From Glaciihabitans tibetensis (GTDB lineage: Bacteria > Actinomycetota > Actinomycetes > Actinomycetales > Microbacteriaceae), in contig NZ_PVTL01000002.1 of NCBI RefSeq assembly GCF_003003265.1, forward strand, positions 186,001 to 250,000: DNA of 64,000 nucleotides. Reading direction: 5' to 3'. The position numbers and the translations under genes are program-made. Below, piece by piece: positions 52,993-60,593 of this stretch. Position 1 is the first letter of the stretch. The number at the start of each line of letters is the position of its first letter. The notes beneath the pieces are model-generated. The model was not told where the DNA came from, did no database searches, and saw nothing but the letters and a program-made list of their open reading frames with translations.

Positions 52993-54108
52993 ATGTCTAC
53001 CGCGAAGAACACAGTCACCACGTCGGCTCCGGCTCCCGCCGTTGAGTACGCGCCCGTGGCATACTCGGCGTTCGCGGTGGTTGTCGCCAACGTGCGTCAA
53101 CTGGGTGCTTCGTTCCTTCGCGTGACCTTCCGCTCCGATGAACTCGCTCACTTCCTCGTTCTCGGCCTCGACCAGCGGATCAAGCTGGTGCTTCCGAACG
53201 CTGAAGGTGGCCTCGACCTGTTCCCGCGCGAGACAAACGACTGGTACGCGGCCTGGCGGGACATTCCCGAGACGGCCCGCCCGGTGCTGCGCACCTACAC
53301 CGCGCGCACGGTCCGCCCGGAGCTCGGCGAGATTGATGTGGACTTCGTCGTGCACGGTCGCACCGGTCCGGCCACGCGGTGGGTGCTCGGCGCCGCGGTC
53401 GGCGACGAGATATTCGTGATCGGCCCGGACGCGCGTACGCGGCATCCCGAAGACTCCCGCCGGGTGGCCGGAGCAGAGTTCGCCCCCGGCACCGCGAGCC
53501 GAGTGCTCCTCGCGGGCGACGAAACCGCTGCGCCCGCGATCTGCAGCATCCTCGAGTCACTCCCGAAAAAGGCACGCGGTCAGGTTTTTATCGAGGTACC
53601 CACGACCGCCGATATTCTTCCCGTCGCGAGCCCCGGTGGCGTCACCGTATGCTGGCTGGCCCGCGACGCTCGCCCGGGGCTTGAGCGTGGGGCGGTACTC
53701 GACCGTGCCGTGCGCGCCTGGGTGTCCGAGATGATGCCCACCGGACGCGCAGCAGCGAGTGCGGTCAGTGCCCCCGTTTCGGTGCCGGCCCCGACCGCCG
53801 GCGTTGCCGCCGCTGACGACCTTGCCGCTGACGAACGTGCCGCCGACGAACTAGCCGCTGACGACCTTGCCGACGACGACCTTGCCGACGACGACCTTGC
53901 CGATGACGAACTCGCCGAGATCAATGTCGACACCGACCTGCTCTGGGAAGTGCCCGACGCCAATGGCACCCACGACCTCTACGCCTGGATCGCGGGCGAG
54001 GCCGGCTGCATCAAGGAGCTTCGCCGCTTCCTCGTGCGCGACAGCGGCCTGCACCGCTCGGACGTCGCCTTCATGGGGTACTGGCGCCTGGGCAAGTCAG
54101 AAAACTAG
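52993..54108 (+). CDS. Siderophore-interacting protein (FAD/NADPH ferric-siderophore reductase)
   Basis: 371 residues from ATG 52993. FAD-binding barrel with VLRTYTARTVRPELGEIDVD near 97 and HGRTGPATRWVLGAAVGDEI near 121, then GDETAAPAICSILESLPKKA near 179 and the NAD(P)-binding end EAGCIKELRRFLVRDSGL and FMGYWRLGKSEN. Between the NAD domain parts lies an unusual acidic insert of seven DDLA-type pentapeptides. It should reduce ferric siderophores to release iron in the cytoplasm. Controlled by a likely iron box. A DDLA repeat is not part of the family core. Confidence 0.93.
   Translation: MSTAKNTVTTSAPAPAVEYAPVAYSAFAVVVANVRQLGASFLRVTFRSDELAHFLVLGLDQRIKLVLPNAEGGLDLFPRETNDWYAAWRDIPETARPVLRTYTARTVRPELGEIDVDFVVHGRTGPATRWVLGAAVGDEIFVIGPDARTRHPEDSRRVAGAEFAPGTASRVLLAGDETAAPAICSILESLPKKARGQVFIEVPTTADILPVASPGGVTVCWLARDARPGLERGAVLDRAVRAWVSEMMPTGRAAASAVSAPVSVPAPTAGVAAADDLAADERAADELAADDLADDDLADDDLADDELAEINVDTDLLWEVPDANGTHDLYAWIAGEAGCIKELRRFLVRDSGLHRSDVAFMGYWRLGKSEN
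53812..53916 (+). repeat. Seven 15-bp units coding for an acidic pentapeptide repeat
   Basis: Units start at 53812, 53827, 53842, 53857, 53872, 53887 and 53902. Peptides are ADDLA, ADERA, ADELA, ADDLA, DDDLA, DDDLA and DDELA. Units 5 and 6 are identical (GACGACGACCTTGCC). The repeat sits in the interdomain stretch of the siderophore-interacting protein. Confidence 0.95.
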
Positions 54109-54905
54109 CCGTCCGTCAGGCCGACCAGCCGTGCCGTGGTGTCCCACAGTTGTGCGGCCAGATTGTCGTCCTGCGCTCTTCGCGCGGTCGCCCCGTTGGG
54201 GTACAAACCGTCGAAGTAGGTGCCGCTTGCCGCCCCGAGCGAGTCGACCGATGCCAGCTGCACGAGCGGTTGGGCGCCCTGTTCCGCCGAGATCTGGCGG
54301 GAGGCGAGCAGCGACAGGCCCCAGCGGACAAAAGCGGAGTTGTGCCCGAACGAGGTGGAGACGAAGCCGGGATGAAACGAGTACGCCGTCACGGGCGATC
54401 GTTTCGCGAGCTCGCGAGTGAACAACACGGTGGCGAGCTTGGCGTTGCAGTACGCCGGGAATCCGCCCAGGTACGCACGCCCGGTGCCGTCCAGATTGTC
54501 CAACCGGATGGTGCCGCCGCGGTTGGCCAGACTCGCGGTGTTGACCACGCGAGCGTCGCTGGCAACCAGCCGGGGGAGCAGCAGGTTCGTCAGCAGGAAG
54601 GGCGCGAGGTGATTGTGCTGGAGCGTCTGCTCGTGGCCATCGACCGATCGGCCCCGCCGCCCGACCAAACCACCGGCGTTATTGGCGAGCACATCGATGC
54701 GAGGGTAGCGCTCCAGCAGGGCCGTCGCCAGGGCCCGCACCTCCGCAAGGGAGTTGTAGTCCGCGACAAAGGCCGTGCCGGACACCGCCGCCGCGACATC
54801 CCGCGTACGCCCCGGGTTCCGCCCCACGACGGCAACATCCCAGCCTCGCTCCGCCAGTTGCATCGCTGCGACCCGCCCAATGCCGGAGCTCGCTCCGGTG
54901 ATCAC
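54105..54905 (-). CDS. Short-chain dehydrogenase/reductase
   Basis: 266 residues from GTG 54905, the nearest canonical start. VITGASSGIGRVAAMQLAER opens the Rossmann fold, NNAGG near 78, then the catalytic FPAYCNAKLATVLFTRELAK (Y-x3-K) near 152. Retinol-dehydrogenase-like layout. Start choice is uncertain: the GTG leaves only VITG before the loop, while GAGGA sits eight bases before an ATT codon four codons upstream (54917), so a rare ATT start is possible. It overlaps the stop of the HEXXH gene region and shares CTAG at its end with the siderophore-interacting protein. Confidence 0.82.
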   Translation of the reverse strand: MITGASSGIGRVAAMQLAERGWDVAVVGRNPGRTRDVAAAVSGTAFVADYNSLAEVRALATALLERYPRIDVLANNAGGLVGRRGRSVDGHEQTLQHNHLAPFLLTNLLLPRLVASDARVVNTASLANRGGTIRLDNLDGTGRAYLGGFPAYCNAKLATVLFTRELAKRSPVTAYSFHPGFVSTSFGHNSAFVRWGLSLLASRQISAEQGAQPLVQLASVDSLGAASGTYFDGLYPNGATARRAQDDNLAAQLWDTTARLVGLTDG

Positions 54906-54912
54906 TATGGTG

Positions 54913-55362
54913 CTAATGGTTCTCGTCCTCTCGGTAGCCGCCGTCGCGCAGGCCTGCCTCACGTTCGAAGCGGTTCTGCTGGGCGATGGGCCCCGCCGCA
55001 ACATAGAGGGGGATGAATGCCACACCATAACGACGCCATTGCGCCCGGTGCACCGCTTCGTGGCGGAGGACCGCCTCAGAAACGGTCGTGCCGGTCAGAT
55101 AGACGGCACCGATCGTGGTTCCTCCCCGCCCATACGCCCAGGCCGGGAGGCCGCGCGCGACGAACACCCCTCCCGCCTTTCTGGGCAGGGCCCTGCCCAG
55201 CATCGCACCCCACGTGTAGCCCACAGCGGTGGCAAACCAGTACCCGGGGATCGCGACGACCGGGTTCATCAGCACCCAGCGAGCCGCCGGAATCGCGCGG
55301 GTCGCTCGTTCCAGGGACCCGGCGTAACGCTGCATCCGCGCTGGTCGTCGAGAGGTTGCCAT
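54913..55362 (-). CDS. Small HEXXH-motif protein
   Basis: 149 residues from ATG 55362; an ATG at 55386 would add eight but overlaps the divergent gene. Two hydrophobic stretches (VLMNPVVAIPGYWFATAVGY; GVFVARGLPAWAYG) come before RHEAVHRAQWRRYGVAFIPL, an HEAVH zinc-metalloprotease motif, with a possible third ligand in NRFEREAG about 23 residues later. Reads as a membrane-associated zincin of unknown target. Its last codons run into the SDR start region. Confidence 0.6.
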   Translation of the reverse strand: MATSRRPARMQRYAGSLERATRAIPAARWVLMNPVVAIPGYWFATAVGYTWGAMLGRALPRKAGGVFVARGLPAWAYGRGGTTIGAVYLTGTTVSEAVLRHEAVHRAQWRRYGVAFIPLYVAAGPIAQQNRFEREAGLRDGGYREDENH

Positions 55363-55384
55363 CAGCGCAGAATACAGTGGGCGC

Positions 55385-56629
55385 ATGACCGCACTTCAGA
55401 CGGTGGCGATGATTTCGATGCACACCTCGCCAGACGCCCGACCCGGCCGGGGAGATTCCGGGGGCATGAACGTCGTGCTGCTCGGACTCGCCCAGGCCCT
55501 GGCGCAGCGGGGGATCGCCGTCGACCTGCTGACCCGGGCGGAGCGCCGCCCCGAGGTGGTGGAGCTCGGCCCCGGTGTGACGCTGCGCACCCTCGCCGCC
55601 GGCCCGTTCAGCGAGGTCGCAAAGGGCGAGCTGGCCGCGTTGACCGACGACTTCGGCGAAGCGGTGGCCACCCTGGTCGGACGGAGTGCTCCGCGCTACA
55701 ACCTCCTGCACGCCCACTACTGGCTCAGCGGCCTTGCCACGCTGCCGGTTGCGCTCGAGTTGGGGCTGCCATTCGTGCAGAGCTTTCACACACTCGCCGC
55801 GATGAAAAATGCGGCGCTGGCCGAGGGGGATGTCGCTGAGCCCGACCGTCGGGTGTACTCCGAGGCATTCCTGGCGACCGAAGCAGACGCGGTGATCGCC
55901 GGGTCATCGGCCGAGGTCGACTCGCTCATCGACGACGTACGGGCCCCCGCCGACAAGCTGTGGGTCATCCCTCCGGGAGTCGACACCGCGTTGTTCACGC
56001 CGAGGCGCGCGCGAAACTCGGCGGAGCTGCGCCGCCGGTTCGGGCTCGAACCCGACCGCCCGATCCTCGTGGTGGCCGGACGGATCCAGCCGCTCAAGGC
56101 GCAGGAGCTGGCGGTGCGGGTGCTCGGTGCCATCCACGCCCACCACAACCTGCGGGGGTGGGCGCCCGTGCTCGTGTTCGCCGGAGAGCCGACGAGCGGC
56201 GCGGAGGGCTACGGCGACTCGCTGCTCACGCTCGCGCGCACGCTCGGGGTGGGCGAGGGGGTGCGTCTGGTGGGGTCGCTCGACCGTGAGGATCTCGCAG
56301 ACCTGTTCGCCGCGGCATCCCTCACCCTCATCCCCTCGCACACCGAGACCTTCGGACTGGTCGCGCTCGAATCGGCCGCCAGCGGAACCCCGGTGGTCGG
56401 CTATCGCAGTACCGGGCTCACCGAGTCCGTCTCCGAGGGCCGCTCCGGAGTGCTCGTCGACACCCGAGACCCCGAGACCTGGGCGCGCACGATCTCCGAC
56501 CTGCTGGGCAACGCCGAAGGGCTGCTCGCGCTCGGCGCCACCGCCCGCACCCACGCGGAAGGCTTCACCTGGGCGACGGCGGCGGCTTCGCTCACCGGGG
56601 TCTACGAGTCCCTGCTGGTGCCCCGCTGA
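55385..56629 (+). CDS. mshA: GT4 glycosyltransferase, MshA-like (D-inositol-3-phosphate glycosyltransferase)
   Basis: 414 residues from ATG 55385. SMHTSPDARPGRGDSGGMNV at the start is the MshA-type donor/acceptor loop, HAHYWLSGLATLPVALELGL near 103, and the E-x7-E retaining GT4 site in SHTETFGLVALESAASGTPV near 318. MshA catalyses the first step of mycothiol synthesis by joining GlcNAc to inositol-phosphate; sucrose-synthase-like GT4 enzymes share these marks, so the assignment is good but not certain. The gene end is followed by five 13-bp tandem units. Confidence 0.8.
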   Translation: MTALQTVAMISMHTSPDARPGRGDSGGMNVVLLGLAQALAQRGIAVDLLTRAERRPEVVELGPGVTLRTLAAGPFSEVAKGELAALTDDFGEAVATLVGRSAPRYNLLHAHYWLSGLATLPVALELGLPFVQSFHTLAAMKNAALAEGDVAEPDRRVYSEAFLATEADAVIAGSSAEVDSLIDDVRAPADKLWVIPPGVDTALFTPRRARNSAELRRRFGLEPDRPILVVAGRIQPLKAQELAVRVLGAIHAHHNLRGWAPVLVFAGEPTSGAEGYGDSLLTLARTLGVGEGVRLVGSLDREDLADLFAAASLTLIPSHTETFGLVALESAASGTPVVGYRSTGLTESVSEGRSGVLVDTRDPETWARTISDLLGNAEGLLALGATARTHAEGFTWATAAASLTGVYESLLVPR

Positions 56630-56682
56630 GATGCCCCGCTGACGTGCCCCGACGACGGGCCACGCTGACGGGCCACGCTGAC
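56618..56682 (+). repeat. Five 13-bp tandem units across the mshA-like stop codon
   Basis: GTGCCCCGCTGAG, ATGCCCCGCTGAC, GTGCCCCGACGAC and twice GGGCCACGCTGAC, beginning at 56618, 56631, 56644, 56657 and 56670. The first contains the last codons and TGA of the gene; copies 2, 4 and 5 also carry CGCTGA. Confidence 0.95.
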
Positions 56683-56693
56683 GGGCTCGCGGG

Positions 56694-58106
56694 CTACGGG
56701 CGGCCGTAGGTCTCGAGCAGACGCAGCCAGATCTCGTTCATCGTCGGGTAGGCGGGCACCGCGTGCCACAGGCGGGCGAGGGGAACCTCGCCGACCACGG
56801 CCACCGTCGCGGCCTGCAGCATCTCGCTGACGTCCTGGCCGACGAACGTGACGCCGAGCACCACGGAGCGCTCTTCATCGACCACCATGCGGGCCTTGCC
56901 GGAGTAGCCGTCTGCCTGCAGGCTTGCGCCCGCGATCGACCCGAGGTCGTAGTCCACAACGCGGATGGTGTAGCCGGCCTTCGCGGCTGCGGCGGCGGTG
57001 AGGCCCACCGATGCCACCTCCGGGTCGGTGAAGGTGACCTGTGGCACCGCGCGGTGGTCTGCCGTTGCGACGTGGGTGCCCCACGGCTGGTCGTCGACCG
57101 GTGCGCCCTTCGCGCGGGCGGCGATCACATCTCCGACGGCGCGCGCCTGGTACTTTCCCTGGTGGGTCAGCAGGGCGCGGTGGTTGACGTCGCCGGCCGC
57201 GTACAGCCAGTCGAATCCGGTGACCCGAAGGGTGTCGTCGGTCTCGAGCCAGTCACCCGGGGTGAGGCCGATGTTGTCGAGACCGAGGTCGGCGGTGCGT
57301 GCCTGTCGCCCGGTCGCGACGAGGATCTCATCCGCGGTCACGGTGCTGCCATCGCTGAGGGTGAGCACGACCGACCCCGAGGCGCGGGCGGCGGATTCGA
57401 GGCCCACGTGGGTCTTGACGACCGCCCCGAGCTTAGTGAGAGCCTCGGTGACGAGCTCGCCGGCGAAGGGCTCCTGGGTGTCGAGTACCTCACCGCGAAC
57501 GATCATCGTCACCGCACAACCGAAGGATGCATACGCCGTAGCGATCTCGGCCGCGACAACGCCGCCGCCGAGGATGGCGAGGCTGGCGGGAATGGTCTTT
57601 GCGCTGGTGGCGTCGTGGCTGGTCCACGGGTTCACGTCGGCGAGCCCGGGGATCGGGGGCAGGGTCGCTGCCGAACCGGTGCTGACCACGACGGCGTACC
57701 GCGCGGTGAACACGCGATCACCCACGGTCACCTCCCGCTCACCGGTGATGACCGCGTGACCGCGCACCAGGTCGATGCCGGCGCCATCGAGCCAGTCGAC
57801 CTGACTGCTGTCGTCCCAGTCGTGGGTGAAGCTGTCGCGGCGGGCGAGGGTCGCGGCGACATCGAGGCGGCCGGTCACCGCTTCGGCGGAGCCGGCGACG
57901 TTCTGGGCTGCACGCAGCGCGATGCCGCTGCGCAGGAGCGCCTTGGAGGGCATGCAGGCCCAGTAGGAGCACTCGCCGCCGACCAGTTCGCTCTCGACGA
58001 TCAGGGTTTTGAGGCCGCCCTGGGTGGTGCGGTCGGCGACGTTCTCACCCACCGCCCCGGCGCCGATCACAATGACGTCGTACTGCTCGTCGGTGGGGTT
58101 CGTCAT
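56694..58106 (-). CDS. Pyridine nucleotide-disulphide oxidoreductase
   Basis: 470 residues from ATG 58106 (a longer frame reaches 58139). FAD loop VIVIGAGAVGENVADRTTQG, redox-active disulphide in GGECSYWACMPSKALLRSG (C-x4-C), NAD loop LAILGGGVVAAEIATAYASF near 170. The C-terminal interface reads VPAYPTMNEIW, with Tyr where lipoamide dehydrogenase and glutathione reductase have the catalytic His. So it is not a standard lipoamide dehydrogenase; mycothione reductase-like or an orphan member is more likely. Confidence 0.86.
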   Translation of the reverse strand: MTNPTDEQYDVIVIGAGAVGENVADRTTQGGLKTLIVESELVGGECSYWACMPSKALLRSGIALRAAQNVAGSAEAVTGRLDVAATLARRDSFTHDWDDSSQVDWLDGAGIDLVRGHAVITGEREVTVGDRVFTARYAVVVSTGSAATLPPIPGLADVNPWTSHDATSAKTIPASLAILGGGVVAAEIATAYASFGCAVTMIVRGEVLDTQEPFAGELVTEALTKLGAVVKTHVGLESAARASGSVVLTLSDGSTVTADEILVATGRQARTADLGLDNIGLTPGDWLETDDTLRVTGFDWLYAAGDVNHRALLTHQGKYQARAVGDVIAARAKGAPVDDQPWGTHVATADHRAVPQVTFTDPEVASVGLTAAAAAKAGYTIRVVDYDLGSIAGASLQADGYSGKARMVVDEERSVVLGVTFVGQDVSEMLQAATVAVVGEVPLARLWHAVPAYPTMNEIWLRLLETYGRP

Positions 58107-58170
58107 CGCGTGGGTGCTCGTTCCTGGTGGTCGCGGCAATTACTCGAGTTCCCAGCCTAAGCGGAACGGC

Positions 58171-58956
58171 CTAGCGACCGACGAAGTGGGCGCCAGTGCG
58201 GCGCGCGAACGCCTCCATGCCGATCGCGGCGTCGCGGCTGCGGGCGAGCCGCACGAGTTCGGGTTGCAGCGTGGCCTCCGCCGCGGCATCCCCCTCACGC
58301 ACGGCAAGCCGGGCGTTGGCAAGCGCGGCCTGAACAGCGAGCGGAGCCTGCTCGGCGACCCGGTGGGCAAGCGCAAGTCCGCGTTCGTACTGCTGGCCCG
58401 CGGCGACAACCTCCTGAACGAGCCCGATCCGCAGCGCCTCCGCCGCGTCGAACCGCTCACCGGTGAGGATCCACCGCATGGCGTTGCCCCAGCCGACCGC
58501 GCGGGGAAAACGCAGGGTCGCCCCGCCGAAGGGGAGGATGCCGCGGGACACCTCGACCTGCCCGAACGACGTGTTTGCGGCGGCCACGGCGATGTCGCTC
58601 GCCAGGATGAGCTCGATGCCGAGGGTCAGGCAGGTGCCCTGCACGGCGATCACCACGGGCTTCGTCAGCTGGGTGCCCGACACCTGCCACGGATTGATGC
58701 CGCCCTCTGGGACGATGTCGAGCCCGGAGTCGGTGATGCGCGGGGCAACGTCGGCGAGGTCGAGGCCGCCGGTGAAATGGTCCCCGTGCGCGTAGACGAA
58801 GCCGCAGCGCAGTTCGGGGTCGCGGTCGAGGAGGCCGTAGGCGAGGGCGAGCTCCTCGAGCAGTTGCAGATCGGCGGCGTTGCGTTTGTCGACCCGGTCG
58901 AGCCCGATGAGCAGAACGTGGCCGTCGCGGTCGACAGTGACCCGTGCTTTTGTCAT
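58171..58956 (-). CDS. Enoyl-CoA hydratase/isomerase family protein
   Basis: 261 residues from ATG 58956. Crotonase fold: RVTVDRDGHVLLIGLDRVDK at the start, oxyanion-hole segments HGDHFTGGLDLADVAP near 60 and VQGTCLTLGIELILASDIAV near 105, and EVSRGILPFGGATLRFPRAV near 134. One of the usual catalytic glutamates appears to be replaced (GIELI region keeps E). Substrate unknown; no other beta-oxidation genes adjoin. Confidence 0.85.
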   Translation of the reverse strand: MTKARVTVDRDGHVLLIGLDRVDKRNAADLQLLEELALAYGLLDRDPELRCGFVYAHGDHFTGGLDLADVAPRITDSGLDIVPEGGINPWQVSGTQLTKPVVIAVQGTCLTLGIELILASDIAVAAANTSFGQVEVSRGILPFGGATLRFPRAVGWGNAMRWILTGERFDAAEALRIGLVQEVVAAGQQYERGLALAHRVAEQAPLAVQAALANARLAVREGDAAAEATLQPELVRLARSRDAAIGMEAFARRTGAHFVGR

Positions 58957-58966
58957 GGGCCTCAGC

Positions 58967-59809
58967 CTAGGAGGCGTCGCGCGTCAGCGCACCGATCAGG
59001 CGGAGGATGGTGGGCTGGTCGTCGAGGATCTGCCCGGCGTCTGCGGGAGCAAACTCCGTTATTCCCGCACCTACCAGCCGGAAGCGCTGCTTGGCCGCGG
59101 TGATCAGCTCGACGAGTGCGACGGCGGTGATGCCAAACGGTTCGGGAAAACCGACGCCGGAGATCTCGGCGGGGTCGAGCACGTCGAGGTCGATGTGGAT
59201 GTAGACGGATGTCGCGCCCGACGCCGCGACCGCGTCGAGCAGCGATTGCGGGCTCGCGTCGGGCGGCAGCACGGTGATCCCCGCGCTGTCGACAAACGCG
59301 GCCTCGGCATCGTCGAGCGCGCGGGTTCCCACCATGACCAGACGGTCTGGCGGCAGCGCTGTTTCCGGCAGCAGGGTCGGGTTTCCCTCGCCCAGCAGGG
59401 TGCGCACCACCATTCCGTGGAAGGCGCCGGACGGGGATGTCTCGGGTGTGTGGAGGTCGCCATGGGCGTCAAACCAAAGCACAGCGACATCCGCCTCGAC
59501 CGAGAGCACGTGCGTAACGGCGGCGAGTTCGACCGCGCAGTCTCCGCCGATGGTGAGCGCCCACGCGTCCGGGTCGACGGAGGAGATCTGCCGCAACTCG
59601 TGCAGTTGGTTGTCCCGCACGATCTGCAGCGAGCTGAGGCGCGCCACGCCGGAGCCTTGGTCGTCGCCTGCCTCGAGGGGAATCTCGATCGCGCGGGTGC
59701 GGGAGGTGGGGAGGTCGGTCTGGATCGACCGCGCACCCTCCACCAGGCGCATCGCGCGGGACGAGCCGGAACCCTGCCATTGGGGGACGACCATAAAGGT
59801 GACAGTCAC
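58967..59809 (-). CDS. Arginase/agmatinase family protein with an altered metal ligand
   Basis: 280 residues from GTG 59809. Three metal motifs of the ureohydrolase fold: GGDCAVE near 87, WFDAHGDLHTPETSPSGAFH near 112 and YIHIDLDVLDPAEISG near 205. In the first, the usual GGDH His that binds manganese is Cys, which may lower or change activity. The later EPFGIT and GITEFAP agree with the family. Arginase, agmatinase or formiminoglutamase cannot be told apart. Confidence 0.83.
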   Translation of the reverse strand: MTVTFMVVPQWQGSGSSRAMRLVEGARSIQTDLPTSRTRAIEIPLEAGDDQGSGVARLSSLQIVRDNQLHELRQISSVDPDAWALTIGGDCAVELAAVTHVLSVEADVAVLWFDAHGDLHTPETSPSGAFHGMVVRTLLGEGNPTLLPETALPPDRLVMVGTRALDDAEAAFVDSAGITVLPPDASPQSLLDAVAASGATSVYIHIDLDVLDPAEISGVGFPEPFGITAVALVELITAAKQRFRLVGAGITEFAPADAGQILDDQPTILRLIGALTRDAS

Positions 59810-59860
59810 GCTACTCAGTGTGCCACGCAGCGCTCCTTCTGCGGGCACACTGCGCCATGA

Positions 59861-60514
59861 CTACGCGGCAGGTCGTGCCGTGCGCTCAGCCGCAGCCAGG
59901 GCCTCCACCAGCTCGTCGAGGTTCGTGCGCACGCCGTAGGAGGGCATGTCCCGCTCGAAGCGCCAGCTGTCTGCGAGCGAGCCGGCGTCGAGCACGTCGA
60001 AACCGAACCCATTGATCAGGCTGGCGACGGTGGCCTTCGCCTCAGCGGACTCGCCGGCGATCGGCAGCGCTCGCCGGTTGGGTGTTCCCGCCGGTGTGGC
60101 GTCGGCGGTCAGGTCGCCGAAGGTGATGTTGTTAAATGCTTTAACCACGCTCGACTGTGGCAGGTGATCCTGAAGCAGCTGCGAAACCGTGGTCGAGGCG
60201 GAGTCGAGGGATTCGATATGACCATCACGCTCGAAGTAGTAGTTGTTGGTGTCGATGACGACCTTGCCGGCGAGCAGGTCGGCGGGAACACTGGGGATGC
60301 CCGCGAGGGGGACGGTCACCACAACGATCTCACCGTTGGCGGCGGCATCGCGTACGGTGCCGGCGGTGGCGTTTGCGCCGAGTTCCGCGACGAGTTCGGT
60401 GAGGGTCTCGGGCCCGCGGGAGTTGCTCATGGTGACGGTGTGGCCGCCCGCGACCGCGAGGCGTGCGAGCTGGCTGCCGATGTGTCCTGAACCGATAAAT
60501 CCGATGTGTGTCAT
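59861..60514 (-). CDS. NAD(P)-binding oxidoreductase, F420-dependent NADP reductase-like
   Basis: 217 residues from ATG 60514; longer upstream frames are not protein-like. GFIGSGHIGSQLARLAVAGG carries the Rossmann loop, TMSNSRGPETLTELVAELGA the NADP-binding turn, and VKAFNNITFGDLTADATPAG the middle of the NpdG-like fold. Many actinobacterial proteins of this size are annotated as NADPH-dependent F420 reductases; whether this one uses F420 is unknown. Confidence 0.8.
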   Translation of the reverse strand: MTHIGFIGSGHIGSQLARLAVAGGHTVTMSNSRGPETLTELVAELGANATAGTVRDAAANGEIVVVTVPLAGIPSVPADLLAGKVVIDTNNYYFERDGHIESLDSASTTVSQLLQDHLPQSSVVKAFNNITFGDLTADATPAGTPNRRALPIAGESAEAKATVASLINGFGFDVLDAGSLADSWRFERDMPSYGVRTNLDELVEALAAAERTARPAA

Positions 60515-60593
60515 GGGGGAGTGAACGGGGTGAGGAACATTTTTGTTCCCGGCCCCGCTCACACTGGGAGGCAGCTGAGTGCTGCCGGCTCGC

